DNA of 64,000 bases from contig CANMIP010000011.1 in assembly GCA_947497945.1 (NCBI GenBank), positions 1-64,000 on the forward strand, written 5' to 3'. The translations under genes were made by a program, and so were the position numbers. The DNA comes from an uncultured Tropicimonas sp. Its GTDB lineage: Bacteria > Pseudomonadota > Alphaproteobacteria > Rhodobacterales > Rhodobacteraceae. Below the pieces are notes generated by a model that worked only from the letters and a program-made list of their open reading frames with translations, searched no databases and was not told where the DNA came from. This document shows positions 43,545 to 52,959 of this stretch, one piece after another (within the stretch, counting starts at the first letter, position 1; every line of letters starts with the position of its first letter).

Positions 43545-44054
43545 ATGGGTGCCCGAGCCAGCCGACGAGATTTCCTGCGCGCAGATTTCCTGCGCGTTGA
43601 AACCATGCGTCCCTATGGTGCCGGTCCGGCCATCGCGTTCGACCGCCTGTGCGATGGCTGCGCGGCATGTATCCCGGCCTGCCCGGAGGGCATCATCCAG
43701 CGTGGCGAGGATGGAAAGCCGCGGATCGACTTTACTGCCGGCGAGTGCAGTTTCTGTGAAGACTGCATCAAGGCCTGCCCTACAGAGGCGCTTTCAGAGG
43801 CGGGGCGGGAGAGCTGGAACTGGGTGGCGCAGGTCTCGGAGAAATGCCTGTCGATCCGGGGTGTGACCTGTCGCGCTTGCGAGGATTTTTGCGAAGAGCG
43901 GGCGATCCGTTTCCGGCTCGAGCCGGGCGGACGGTCGCGGCCGCTGATCGACCTCGAGAGCTGCACCGGCTGCGGCGCTTGCGCGGGCGCCTGCCCGGAA
44001 ACCGCCATCGATTTTGCGCAAAACAGAGAACAACAAGGGGAGCTTACCGCATGA
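43545..44054 (+). CDS. napF: Ferredoxin-type protein NapF
   Basis: The 169-residue protein has an N-terminal ASRRDFLRADFLRV segment and three clusters of four cysteines for [4Fe-4S] centres (CDGCAACIPACP, CSFCEDCIKACP, CTGCGACAGACP), plus a CRACEDFCEE pair. NapF helps assemble or activate NapA in the cytoplasm. The start at 43545 is preferred to the ATG at 43521. AGGGG lies five bases before it, and the predicted transcript start falls at about 43520. Its stop overlaps napD (ATGA). Confidence 0.88.
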   Translation: MGARASRRDFLRADFLRVETMRPYGAGPAIAFDRLCDGCAACIPACPEGIIQRGEDGKPRIDFTAGECSFCEDCIKACPTEALSEAGRESWNWVAQVSEKCLSIRGVTCRACEDFCEERAIRFRLEPGGRSRPLIDLESCTGCGACAGACPETAIDFAQNREQQGELTA

Positions 44055-44329
44055 ATATCTGCGGATGCCTCGTTCATTCCATGCCCGAGCGTGTTGAGGC
44101 GGTGGGCGATGCAATGGACGCGATGCGAGGCGTGGAGGTGCATGCCCGCAGCGAGGACGGACGCCATGTCGTCGTCGTCGAGGATACCGGGGAGGCACGG
44201 GCCTCCGAGCTCATCATGGAGATGCACCAGATCCCCGGCGTGATTTCGGTCACGCTCACCTATCATCACTTCGAGGACCTGCAGGACGGCGATACCGCGC
44301 CGCAGCCGGTCGTCCCCAGCAACACCTGA
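44051..44329 (+). CDS. napD: NapA twin-arginine chaperone NapD
   Basis: The 92-residue protein starts [20 protein letters not shown] and has the NapD ferredoxin-like fold pattern ([19 protein letters not shown], then [20 protein letters not shown]). NapD binds the Tat signal peptide of NapA and delays export until the cofactor is inserted. It overlaps napF by four bases and is 16 bases before napA. Confidence 0.93.
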   Translation: MNICGCLVHSMPERVEAVGDAMDAMRGVEVHARSEDGRHVVVVEDTGEARASELIMEMHQIPGVISVTLTYHHFEDLQDGDTAPQPVVPSNT

Positions 44330-44345
44330 AACCGGAGCCAAGCCA

Positions 44346-46835
44346 ATGACCGTGTCAGACTCCCGCCGGACCTTCCTGAAATCCACCGCTGCCGCCGCGA
44401 CGGCCTCGGCTGCCGGTATCACGCTTCCGAACGCCGTAGAGGCGCAGGTGCGCGCGCCGGACATCCGCTGGGACAAGGCGGCCTGCCGCTTCTGTGGCAC
44501 CGGCTGCTCGGTGCTCGTGGGCACCAAGGACGGCAAGGTTGTCGCCACGCAGGGCGACCCGGACGCGCCGGTCAACCGCGGCCTGAACTGCATCAAGGGC
44601 TATTTCCTCTCCAAGATCATGTATGGTCAGGACCGCCTGACCACGCCGATGCTCCGCAAATCCGGCGGTGTCTATGACAAGAATGGCGAGTTCGAACCGG
44701 TGAGCTGGGACGAGGCCTTCGACGTGATGGCCGAGAAATGGAAGGCCTCCCTCAAGGAGAAGGGACCGACCGCGGTTTCGATTTTCGGCTCGGGCCAGTG
44801 GACGGTCTGGGAAGGTTATGCTGCCGCCAAGTTTATGAAAGCCGGCCTGCGCTCGAACAATATCGACCCCAATGCGCGCCATTGCATGGCCTCCGCCGTT
44901 GTCGGCTTCATCCGCGCCTTCGGCATCGACGAACCGATGGGCTGCTATGACGATCTCGAGCATGCCGACACATTCGTGCTCTGGGGCTCCAACATGGCCG
45001 AGATGCACCCGATCCTGTGGTCGCGCCTGACCGACACGCGCCTGACCAAGCCGGGCGCGCAGGTCCATGTGCTCTCCACCTTCGAGCATCGCTCTTTCGA
45101 GCTGGCCGATAACGGTCTCATCTTCGCGCCGCAGACCGACCTCGCGATCCTGAACTACATCGCCAATTACATCATCCAGAACGACGCCGTGAACCAGGAG
45201 TTCCTGGACAAGCACGTAAACATCACCAAGACGGCGACCGATATCGGCTACGGGCTGCGGGACGACAACCCGCTGCAGATGGAAGCGGCCAATCCGAATT
45301 CCGGCAAGCTGGAGAAGATCAGCTTCGAGGAATACGCAAAGTCGGTCTCCGAATACACGGCCGAATATGTCTCCGAGCTGTCCGGCGTGCCGATCGCCCA
45401 GCTGGAAGCCCTGGCCCAGCAATATGCCGACCCGAACCGCAAGGTGATGAGCCTGTGGACGATGGGCTTCAACCAGCACACCCGCGGCTCCTGGGTGAAC
45501 GGGCTGATGTATAATGTGCACCTGCTGACCGGAAAGATCTCCGAGCCGGGCAACTCGCCCTTCTCGCTGACCGGCCAGCCCTCCGCCTGCGGCACCGCGC
45601 GCGAGGTCGGCACCTTTGCCCACCGCCTGCCCGCCGACATGGTCGTGGCCAATGACGGGCACCGCGAGATCTGCGAGACGGCCTGGAACATCCCGGCCGG
45701 CACCATCCCGCCGAAGCCCGGCTTCCATGCGGTGCTCATGCACCGGATGCTCAAGGATGGCGTGCTGAACTGCCACTGGGTGCAGTGCAACAACAACATG
45801 CAAGCCGCTCCAAACATCAACGAAGAGGGCTATCCGGGCTATCGCAACCCCGACAACTTCATCACCGTTTCGGACCCCTACCCGACGGTCACGGCGCTCG
45901 CCGCCGATCTGATCCTGCCCACCGCGATGTGGGTCGAGAAGGAAGGCGCCTATGGCAATGCCGAGCGGCGCACCCAGTTCTGGCGCCAACAGGTGAGCCC
46001 GCCGGGCGAGGCGAAATCCGATGTCTGGCAGGTGATGGAGTTCTCCAAGCGCTTCACGGTCGAAGAGGCATGGGGCGAGGAACTCGTGGCCCAGAAGCCG
46101 GAACTGGCCGGCAAGACGCTCTACGAAGTGCTCTTCGAGAATGGCGTGGTCAACAAGTTCCCGGTCTCCGAGACCGCCGAAGGCTTCGACAACGACGAGT
46201 CCGAGCATTTCGGTTATTACGTCCAGAAGGGGCTGTTCGAGGAATACGCCACCTTCGGTCGCGGCCACGCCCACGACCTCGCCGATTTCGATGTCTACCA
46301 CCAGGCCCGCGGCCTGCGCTGGCCGGTCGTCGATGGCAAGGAGACGCTCTATCGCTTCCGCGAGGGGTATGACCCCTATGTCAAGGAAGGCGAGGGCGTA
46401 AATTTCTACGGCAAGCCGGATGGCAAGGCCAATATCATCTTCGCGCCCTATGAAGCGGCCGCCGAAGAGCCGGATGACGAGTTCAACCTCTGGCTCTGCA
46501 CCGGACGTGTGCTGGAGCACTGGCATTCCGGCTCGATGACCCGCCGTGTGCCCGAGTTGCACCGCTCCTTCCCCTCGGCCGTCCTCTACATGCACCCGCA
46601 GGACGCCAAGGATCGTGGGTTGCGCCGTGGCATGGAGATCATGATCTCGACCCGCCGGGGCGAGGTGGCCTCCCGTGTCGAGACCCGTGGCCGGAACAAG
46701 GTCCCGCGTGGCCTCGTCTTCATGCCCTGGTTCGACGAGGGCCAGCTCACCAACAAGCTGACGCTGGACGCAACCTGTCCGCTCTCGAAAGAGACGGATT
46801 TCAAGAAATGCGCCTGCAAGGTCGAACGGGCCTGA
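44346..46835 (+). CDS. napA: Periplasmic nitrate reductase catalytic subunit NapA
   Basis: The 829-residue protein has a Tat signal ([19 protein letters not shown]). The [4Fe-4S] ligands lie in [13 protein letters not shown] (from about residue 48) with a fourth cysteine in LNCIKGYF. The molybdenum-ligating cysteine is in NARHCMAS near residue 180. Length and the C-terminal bis-MGD-binding domain ([15 protein letters not shown]) are typical. It reduces nitrate to nitrite in the periplasm. A GGAGCCAAGCC sequence precedes the start. Confidence 0.97.
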   Translation: MTVSDSRRTFLKSTAAAATASAAGITLPNAVEAQVRAPDIRWDKAACRFCGTGCSVLVGTKDGKVVATQGDPDAPVNRGLNCIKGYFLSKIMYGQDRLTTPMLRKSGGVYDKNGEFEPVSWDEAFDVMAEKWKASLKEKGPTAVSIFGSGQWTVWEGYAAAKFMKAGLRSNNIDPNARHCMASAVVGFIRAFGIDEPMGCYDDLEHADTFVLWGSNMAEMHPILWSRLTDTRLTKPGAQVHVLSTFEHRSFELADNGLIFAPQTDLAILNYIANYIIQNDAVNQEFLDKHVNITKTATDIGYGLRDDNPLQMEAANPNSGKLEKISFEEYAKSVSEYTAEYVSELSGVPIAQLEALAQQYADPNRKVMSLWTMGFNQHTRGSWVNGLMYNVHLLTGKISEPGNSPFSLTGQPSACGTAREVGTFAHRLPADMVVANDGHREICETAWNIPAGTIPPKPGFHAVLMHRMLKDGVLNCHWVQCNNNMQAAPNINEEGYPGYRNPDNFITVSDPYPTVTALAADLILPTAMWVEKEGAYGNAERRTQFWRQQVSPPGEAKSDVWQVMEFSKRFTVEEAWGEELVAQKPELAGKTLYEVLFENGVVNKFPVSETAEGFDNDESEHFGYYVQKGLFEEYATFGRGHAHDLADFDVYHQARGLRWPVVDGKETLYRFREGYDPYVKEGEGVNFYGKPDGKANIIFAPYEAAAEEPDDEFNLWLCTGRVLEHWHSGSMTRRVPELHRSFPSAVLYMHPQDAKDRGLRRGMEIMISTRRGEVASRVETRGRNKVPRGLVFMPWFDEGQLTNKLTLDATCPLSKETDFKKCACKVERA

Positions 46836-46882
46836 TCGCCTTCCGGGAAACGCGCGCCCACCTGGAGCAATAGGAAACGAGC

Positions 46883-47761
46883 ATGGCAACGCCGGCAAAG
46901 CCCAAGAAGATCGACCGTCGTCGGTTTCTTACCGACACAGCCCGCATGGCAGCGGGTTGTGCGGTGGGCGGCTCCCTGCTTGCCTATGTGGCGCGCGATG
47001 CGAAAGCGCTTCCGGACCAGGCCCTGCGGCCCCCGGGGGCGTTGGCCGAGGATGATTTCCTCGCCGCCTGTGTGCGCTGTGGTCTCTGCGTGCGGGACTG
47101 CCCTTATGACACACTGGTCCTGGCCGAGCTTGGCCAGGACGGCCCGGCCACGGGCACACCCTATTTCACCGCGCGGGATATTCCCTGCGAGATGTGTGAC
47201 GACATTCCCTGCATCGCGGCCTGCCCGACAGGCGCGCTGGACAAGGGGCTGACCAATATCGAACACGCCCAGATGGGCACCGCCGTTCTGGTCGATCAGG
47301 AGAACTGCCTGAACTTCCTCGGGCTGCGCTGCGATGTCTGCTACCGCGTCTGTCCGATGATCGACGAGGCGATCACGCTGGAGCCGCGCCATAACGAACG
47401 CTCCGGTGCGCATGCGATCTTCGAGCCGATCGTGCATGCCGAGCATTGCACCGGTTGCGGCATCTGCGAGAAGAAATGCGTCCTGCCTGAAGCCGCGATC
47501 AAGGTGCTGCCTGTGCGGCTGGCCCGCGGTACGCCGCATGAGCATTACCGCAAGGGGTGGGAAGAAAAAGACGCCAAGGGCGCTCCCGTCGTCGAGGGGA
47601 TCATCGACCTGCCCGACCGCCTGCCCGGTCCGGGCACGGACAATCTCGCAGCTCCTGGCGGCTATATCGACGGTCTTGTCGACGGTTTGCCGGCCATGCC
47701 CAAAGGCAATTTCGGCGGCAGCTTCGAGCCGACCTTCAAGCTTCCGGGGGTGGGCCAATGA
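46883..47761 (+). CDS. napG: Quinol-side ferredoxin NapG
   Basis: The 292-residue protein has a Tat motif ([15 protein letters not shown]) and four [4Fe-4S] cysteine groups ([46 protein letters not shown]). With NapH it forms a membrane quinol dehydrogenase on the periplasmic face that feeds NapC/NapB. It starts 47 bases after napA and overlaps napH (ATGA). Confidence 0.95.
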   Translation: MATPAKPKKIDRRRFLTDTARMAAGCAVGGSLLAYVARDAKALPDQALRPPGALAEDDFLAACVRCGLCVRDCPYDTLVLAELGQDGPATGTPYFTARDIPCEMCDDIPCIAACPTGALDKGLTNIEHAQMGTAVLVDQENCLNFLGLRCDVCYRVCPMIDEAITLEPRHNERSGAHAIFEPIVHAEHCTGCGICEKKCVLPEAAIKVLPVRLARGTPHEHYRKGWEEKDAKGAPVVEGIIDLPDRLPGPGTDNLAAPGGYIDGLVDGLPAMPKGNFGGSFEPTFKLPGVGQ

Positions 47762-48681
47762 GCACCAATGGCAAGGTCCATATTCCCGTCGGTCAGGAAG
47801 CGGTGGAACTCAAGGGCTGGTACGGAGCGCACAAGTTCCTGATCTGGCGACGGATCAGCCAGGCCTTCTTCCTCTTCCTGTTCCTGATGGGGCCGTGGCT
47901 CGGCATTTGGTGGGTGAAGGGCAATCTCGCAAGCTCGCTGACATTCGATTTCCTGCCGCTGAGCGATCCATTCATCACCCTTCAGATGATCTTCGCGCGG
48001 CACTGGCCCGGGACAACCGCCCTTGTCGGCGCCTTCCTGGTGATACTGGTCTATGCCCAGATCGGCGGGCGGGTCTATTGCTCCTGGGTCTGCCCGATCA
48101 ACCCGGTGACCGACGGCGCGAGTTGGCTGCACCGCAAGCTGGGCATCCAGAAGGGCTGGCAGCCCAAACGCTCGGCGCGGATCTGGATCCTCGGCACTGT
48201 ACTCCTCGTGTCCTTCGCCACCGGAACCATCGCCTGGGAGGTGATCAACCCGATCACCATGCTCCATCGCGGGCTTGTCTTCGGCATGGGCTGGGTCTGG
48301 GGGCTCGTCGCGGCGATCTTCCTCTTCGACCTCTTCGTGGCGCGCCATGGCTGGTGTGGCCATGTCTGCCCGGTGGGCGCGTTCTATGGATTGATCGGCG
48401 CCAGGAGCCTGCTGCGCATCTCCGCCGTCAAACGCGACGCCTGCGACGACTGCATGGATTGCTACGCGGTCTGCCCCGAAATTCACGTCATCTCGCCGGC
48501 CCTCAAGGGCAAGGGCGAGGCGACCCCCCTCATCCTCTCGCCCGATTGCACCAATTGCGGGCGATGCATTGATGTCTGCGCGATGGATGTCTTCGCCTTT
48601 ACCAACCGTTTCGACACCCATGTCGAAGCCCCGACAGATGCGGTCTCGGATCCCGAGCCGCCGACACAAAATGCAGCGTGA
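47758..48681 (+). CDS. napH: Membrane ferredoxin/quinol dehydrogenase NapH
   Basis: The 307-residue protein starts [20 protein letters not shown] and has four membrane helices. It carries the NapH CX3CP motifs (CSWVCPINP and [10 protein letters not shown]) and two [4Fe-4S] groups near the C-terminus ([13 protein letters not shown] and [12 protein letters not shown]). It passes electrons from quinol to NapG. The four-base overlap with napG fixes the start; earlier in-frame codons lie inside napG. Confidence 0.94.
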   Translation: MSTNGKVHIPVGQEAVELKGWYGAHKFLIWRRISQAFFLFLFLMGPWLGIWWVKGNLASSLTFDFLPLSDPFITLQMIFARHWPGTTALVGAFLVILVYAQIGGRVYCSWVCPINPVTDGASWLHRKLGIQKGWQPKRSARIWILGTVLLVSFATGTIAWEVINPITMLHRGLVFGMGWVWGLVAAIFLFDLFVARHGWCGHVCPVGAFYGLIGARSLLRISAVKRDACDDCMDCYAVCPEIHVISPALKGKGEATPLILSPDCTNCGRCIDVCAMDVFAFTNRFDTHVEAPTDAVSDPEPPTQNAA

Positions 48682-48702
48682 ACTGAGCAACGGAGATTCA
48701 TC

Positions 48703-49143
48703 ATGAAGAAGCCGGTCCTTGCAGGTATCCTTGCCTTGGCAACCTCCCTGACCCTGGCCGGGATCGGGTTTGCACAATCAACCGGTGGCCTTTCGAGCCT
48801 TCGCGGCGCCGGTATCGAAGACCCGGTTCCGGTCGAACAGGTCTTCCAGCAGGAAACGCAGAGGTTCACGCGCGAATACCGCCAGCAACCACCGTTGATC
48901 CCGCATTCAGTGGACCAGTATCAGGTCGATCTCAAGGCCAACCAGTGCCTGACCTGTCATGACTGGACCAATGCCGGCGAGCGCAATGCCCCAACCCTGT
49001 CGATGACGCACTATCTCGACCGCGACGGCGTCGAGATGGATCATGTCGCCGGCACCCGCTGGTTCTGCAGTCAGTGCCACGTGCCGCAGGTCAATGCGCC
49101 GGCACTTGTCGACAATGTCTTCGAATCCACGGCCAAGCGCTGA
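48703..49143 (+). CDS. napB: Diheme cytochrome NapB
   Basis: The 146-residue protein has a Sec signal peptide (MKKPVLAGILALATSLTLAG) and two heme motifs, CLTCH and CSQCH, spaced as in NapB. Its histidine-containing stretches (LIPHSVDQY and a SMTHYLDRDGVEMDHV segment) supply axial ligands. It is the electron-transfer subunit of the NapAB complex. AACGGAG precedes the start. Confidence 0.95.
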   Translation: MKKPVLAGILALATSLTLAGIGFAQSTGGLSSLRGAGIEDPVPVEQVFQQETQRFTREYRQQPPLIPHSVDQYQVDLKANQCLTCHDWTNAGERNAPTLSMTHYLDRDGVEMDHVAGTRWFCSQCHVPQVNAPALVDNVFESTAKR

Positions 49144-49171
49144 GGCTTCCGGCAAGAAGGAGCGAATAGCT

Positions 49172-49888
49172 ATGGCTGATTACTCGAACGGCAAACGTCC
49201 GGGCTTCCTGCGGCGGATCTGGAACGGCTTCTGGAGCCCCTCCGGCGTCCTGAGCCTCGGTTTCCTGCTCATCGCCGGTTTCCTTGGCGGCGTGCTCTTC
49301 TGGGGCGGCTTCCACTGGGCACTGGAGGAGACGAACACGGAGGAATTCTGCATCGGCTGTCACACGATGGCGAAGAACTTCGACGAATATACCGAGACGG
49401 TTCACTACAACAACCACTCGGGCGTCCGCGCGACATGCCCCGACTGCCACGTCCCGAAGGAGTGGCAGCACAAGATCAAGGCAAAGATCATGGCGTCAAA
49501 GGATCTCTATCACGAGACCATCGGCACCATCGACACGGACGCGAAATACGAAGAACGCCGCCTCGAGATGGCAGCGGCCGTCTGGACCAAGATGAAGAAG
49601 AGCGACAGCCGCGAATGCCGCAATTGTCACAATTTCGACTATATGGACTTCACCATCCAGGAGAACCGCGCCGCTGCCGAGCACCAGCGGGCTCTGGACC
49701 AGGGCATGACATGCATCGACTGCCATCAGGGCATCGCGCATACGCTGCCGGCGGGCTTCCTCGATGAATACCGCCACATCGTCGACGGGATGGATGACAA
49801 GGTCGTGGTCAATGAGGGCGCTATTCTCGATCTCGGCGGTCTGGTCGAGGCGACCCGTGGTTTCCTCGGCGGACGCGAGGCGCGCTGA
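49172..49888 (+). CDS. napC: Tetraheme quinol dehydrogenase NapC
   Basis: The 238-residue NapC/NirT-family protein has one N-terminal membrane helix (about 19-42) and four heme motifs (CIGCH, CPDCH, CRNCH, CIDCH). It oxidises membrane quinol and reduces NapB, and relatives can also serve other periplasmic reductases, including multiheme ones. The start at 49172 follows AAGAAGGAGCG; the longer reading frame to 49043 lies inside napB. It ends the nap operon, 24 bases before a strong terminator. Confidence 0.95.
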   Translation: MADYSNGKRPGFLRRIWNGFWSPSGVLSLGFLLIAGFLGGVLFWGGFHWALEETNTEEFCIGCHTMAKNFDEYTETVHYNNHSGVRATCPDCHVPKEWQHKIKAKIMASKDLYHETIGTIDTDAKYEERRLEMAAAVWTKMKKSDSRECRNCHNFDYMDFTIQENRAAAEHQRALDQGMTCIDCHQGIAHTLPAGFLDEYRHIVDGMDDKVVVNEGAILDLGGLVEATRGFLGGREAR

Positions 49889-49912
49889 CGACCCACAGCG
49901 TTGGAGCAAAAC

Positions 49913-49949
49913 AAAAAAGGCCGGGCATGTTTCCATGCCCGGCCTTTTT
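49913..49949. terminator. Strong bidirectional terminator after napC
   Basis: An 11-bp perfect stem (GGCCGGGCATG, 49919-49929, with 49934-49944) and TTTC loop is flanked by A6 on the left and T5 on the right. It ends nap on the plus strand and can end the small gene on the minus strand. Confidence 0.92.
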
Positions 49950-49980
49950 CCTGCGCCCAAGGAGGAGGAGAGACGCAGTT

Positions 49981-50226
49981 TCAGCCAGCCCAGGTCCAGC
50001 GGAAGGTCGCATCTACGGACGGGTTGATTCGCATCTCAGGGCAGTTCACGACTTCGATCTTGTAGACGCCGGCCGTGTCGAAGGTCTCGAACCCCTCCCA
50101 CAGGCCATCCGCATTGCGCCGTTCAAGCTGCACGTCGCCGCTCCTGGGATCGACATCCAGCGTCGCCGGCTTGGCCCAATGGGGAAATTCTTCTGTAACG
50201 AGGGGTTCGGTCTGCCAGGTGCTCAT
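49981..50226 (-). CDS. Small unrecognised soluble protein
   Basis: The 81-residue protein starts MSTWQTEPLVTEEFPHWA and contains a predicted beta-rich core (LDVDPRSGDVQLERRNADG, then YKIEVVNCPEMRINP) ending FRWTWAG. AAAGGAACCCCGA precedes the start. It has no signal peptide. It is convergent with the nap operon and shares its terminator. I do not recognise a family, and no function can be given. Confidence 0.6.
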   Translation of the reverse strand: MSTWQTEPLVTEEFPHWAKPATLDVDPRSGDVQLERRNADGLWEGFETFDTAGVYKIEVVNCPEMRINPSVDATFRWTWAG

Positions 50227-50444
50227 TCGGGGTTCCTTTCCAGCATAGCTCTGTCCTGTGCCGTCGAAGACTGACGTCTCGCACCGTCCCAACGGCAGAC
50301 CGGCCGCCGCACATAGCCGGCCATTTGGCAGGAAACGGGAAAGGTCCGGACAGCGGTCATCGGCATCTCTTTCGGCATTTTTCTCAACGCGCGACGAGAT
50401 TTACCCAAAAACGTAAACGCCCTCCTGCCAGCCCCGCCGCCTCG

Positions 50445-50459
50445 TTAACTTTTCGTTAG
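50445..50459 (+). promoter_or_regulatory. CtrA-like site upstream of motB
   Basis: TTAACTTTTCGTTAG matches the CtrA consensus TTAA-N7-TTAA except for the last base. CtrA controls flagellar genes in Rhodobacterales. It lies 211 bases before motB. Confidence 0.5.
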
Positions 50460-50597
50460 GGGGGCACGTCATCCACTCACAGGCAATTGCAGGTTCGGCT
50501 ACCGGTTCGCATGAAGATCAATTGGCCGTGCCCTCGATCTGAGCGACATCAGGCCTTTTTCGGCCCAATATCAGTGAGATTGTCTCCTTTAACCCGT

Positions 50598-50650
50598 CCC
50601 GTCCCCTCGTAAACGGATCATTCATTGCCGCCTGCTACCAAGGGGACGGG
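50598..50650 (+). repeat. Inverted repeat just before motB
   Basis: CCCGTCCCC (50598-50606) and GGGGACGGG (50642-50650) are a perfect 9-bp inverted pair, with a 35-base loop and the right arm 19 bases from the motB start. It could fold in the mRNA leader and affect motB translation. Confidence 0.55.
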
Positions 50651-50669
50651 TGTTTAAAGAGGTGGTGGT

Positions 50670-51488
50670 ATGAGCGTTGGTTCCAACGCGCCAGTCATCA
50701 TCAAGCGGAAAAAGGTTGTCAGCGGTGGCGGACACCACGGTGGTGCGTGGAAGGTCGCTTATGCGGACTTTGTCACGGCCATGATGGCCTTTTTCATGCT
50801 GATGTGGCTGCTGAACGCGACGACGGAAAAACAGAGAAAGGGAATCGCGGATTACTTCTCGCCGACGATTCCGCTCAATCGAATCTCGGGAGGCGGCGAT
50901 GGCAGCCTCGGCGGTGATTCTGTCTTTACGGAAGACACGCTGGCGCAGAATGGAATTGGGGCTACAAACCGATATGCGGCCGCGCGCGACGTTGGCGCTC
51001 CGGGCGTTCCAACGAAACAGGACCGGGAATTGAGCGGTATCGAAGAGATGCTGCTGGGCGGCGGCGGCGAAAGCATGGCGATGGAAAACGCCATGCGCCA
51101 TATCGTGACCCGTGTCACGGATGAGGGATTGATCGTCGAACTCTTTGCAACCGAAGGCGAGCCGCTCTTCAAGGCGGGCGGTGCAGAGCCGACGCCGCTT
51201 CTGGAGGCTCTTCTTGCGATGGTTGGGCGTGTTTTTTCTTATGCAACCAATGACGTTGCGGTGAAAGGCTTCAGCCGTTCCCACGCAATCGTCCTGGCTG
51301 AAAACCCGGTCTGGGATCATTCACTGGCACGGGCGCAAGTGGCTCGCGTGGCGCTCGCAGACGCGCTGGGCGAGGGACGAATTGAACGAATTGCCAGCTA
51401 CGCAGACCGTCATCCCGCCGTCGAAAATCCCATGTCGATGCGAAACGACCGCCTGGAGATCGTCCTGCTTCGAAGCGACCTGGACTGA
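50670..51488 (+). CDS. motB: Flagellar motor stator protein MotB
   Basis: The 272-residue protein has the MotB N-terminus, with KVAYADFVTAMMAFFMLMWL carrying the proton-binding aspartate in the membrane helix. A plug/linker rich in glycine and a C-terminal OmpA-like peptidoglycan-binding region (about 180-270, with FSRSHA and NDRLEIVLLR) follow. It anchors the stator to the cell wall. The C-terminal part is divergent, as in other Rhodobacterales. It heads a five-gene flagellar cluster on the plus strand. Confidence 0.92.
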   Translation: MSVGSNAPVIIKRKKVVSGGGHHGGAWKVAYADFVTAMMAFFMLMWLLNATTEKQRKGIADYFSPTIPLNRISGGGDGSLGGDSVFTEDTLAQNGIGATNRYAAARDVGAPGVPTKQDRELSGIEEMLLGGGGESMAMENAMRHIVTRVTDEGLIVELFATEGEPLFKAGGAEPTPLLEALLAMVGRVFSYATNDVAVKGFSRSHAIVLAENPVWDHSLARAQVARVALADALGEGRIERIASYADRHPAVENPMSMRNDRLEIVLLRSDLD

Positions 51489-51585
51489 AGAGGAAAAAGC
51501 TAAAACTTTATCTGTTAGCCCGGCATTAAAGCGGGAGCGCCAGTATTGTGGCCAATCTGGTCGCAGCAGCAGAAAGGCGCCACCT

Positions 51586-52929
51586 ATGACCATTTCTTCT
51601 TCTTTGAATGCCGGTGTTGCAGGCCTTGCGGCCAATGCAACTCAACTGGCCACGATTTCCGACAACATCGCCAACTCCTCCACCTACGGCTACAAGCGCG
51701 CGGAGACCGACTTCCACTCGATGGTGATTGATGCCGGGAGTGGGACCTACTCGGCTGGCGGTGTCCGTGTAACGACCAACCGGATCATCGACGAGACCGG
51801 TGCCCTGGTGACGACGTCGAATTCGACCGACATCGCGGTGCGGGGCAATGGTTTCCTTCCGGTTGCAACAGAATCCGACGTGGCAACTGCGAATGGTGAA
51901 GAAGCCATGCTGTTGACGACGACGGGGTCTTTCCGGACGGATGAGGACGGCATTCTGAAGACCGAAAGCGGTCTCGTCCTCATGGGCTGGCCGGCCGAAG
52001 CCGACGGAACCATGCCGGAATATGCGCGAGATACGTCCGATGGTCTTGAGCCCGTTCAGATCAACGTGAACCAGTTCGCCGGCGAGCCGACCGAGGCCAT
52101 TTCACTGGGTGTAAACCTGCCCGCCACAGAGACAGAATCCACCGGAGCGGGCGAACCTCTGACATTGCCGATTGAATACTATGACAATCTCGGTCGGTCC
52201 CAATCGTTGACGATTACTTTCACGCCGGAGGTCTCCACGGTAGCGGGTGCTGCGACGAACACCTGGAGCATGACGATCGAGGATTCTGCCACGGTTGGCG
52301 AAATCATCGCGGCCTACGACATCGAATTCGCCGATGATCGCGACTATGGTGGAACGATCGAAAACGTTACCGCAGACCCGGCCACCGAGACGATCGACGA
52401 CTTGGATCCGGCACTGGCTTCCGTATATGACCCGGCGACCGGCATCCTGACGGTTAATGTGGATGGTGGGCCGATTGATATCGACATCGGCGCGTTTCAC
52501 GATTCCGCCGGCCTGACCCAGCTTTCGGACAGCTTCGCGCCGACCTCGATCACCAAGGATGGCTCGCCAGTAGGCAACATGACTTCGGTTGAAGTGGACT
52601 CGAATGGCTTTGTCATCGCCAATTTCGACATCGGCATCTCTCGCGTCGTCTACCAGATCCCGCTTGTCTCCATGTCGAATCCCAATGGTCTGACCTCGCT
52701 CGACAACCAGACCTACGAGATCTCCGATGAAAGCGGCAGTTTCTATCTCTGGGATGCTGGCGACGGCGCAACCGGTGATATCGTCAGCTATGCGCTCGAG
52801 GAATCAACGGTCGATGTCGCCAATGAGTTGACCAATCTGATCACCACTCAGCGAGCTTACTCATCCAACGCCAAGGTCATCCAGACCGTGGATGAGATGC
52901 TGCAGGAAACCACCAATATCAAGCGCTAG
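51586..52929 (+). CDS. flgE: Flagellar hook protein FlgE
   Basis: The 447-residue protein starts MTISSSLNAGVAGLAANATQ and has the axial-protein N-terminal motif (ISDNIANSSTYGYKRAETDF) and the C-terminal heptad region (VDVANELTNLITTQRAYSSN). Its variable middle domain spans about residues 100-340. It builds the hook. The start at 51586 follows AGAAAGGCGCC. Confidence 0.92.
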   Translation: MTISSSLNAGVAGLAANATQLATISDNIANSSTYGYKRAETDFHSMVIDAGSGTYSAGGVRVTTNRIIDETGALVTTSNSTDIAVRGNGFLPVATESDVATANGEEAMLLTTTGSFRTDEDGILKTESGLVLMGWPAEADGTMPEYARDTSDGLEPVQINVNQFAGEPTEAISLGVNLPATETESTGAGEPLTLPIEYYDNLGRSQSLTITFTPEVSTVAGAATNTWSMTIEDSATVGEIIAAYDIEFADDRDYGGTIENVTADPATETIDDLDPALASVYDPATGILTVNVDGGPIDIDIGAFHDSAGLTQLSDSFAPTSITKDGSPVGNMTSVEVDSNGFVIANFDIGISRVVYQIPLVSMSNPNGLTSLDNQTYEISDESGSFYLWDAGDGATGDIVSYALEESTVDVANELTNLITTQRAYSSNAKVIQTVDEMLQETTNIKR

Positions 52930-52959
52930 GTAAATCCAGCGCTCAGGAGGCCGTAAGCC

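Larger units (their letters stand above)
50227..50669. other. 443-base flagellar promoter region
   Basis: This divergent noncoding stretch lies between the small minus-strand gene and motB. It holds the CtrA-like site and the inverted repeat listed separately, and no coding signal. Confidence 0.55.

Noticed and set aside
44355-46898. 847-codon minus-strand frame opposite napA
   Set aside because: NapA is complete with all cofactor ligands on the plus strand; the opposite frame lacks any motif.
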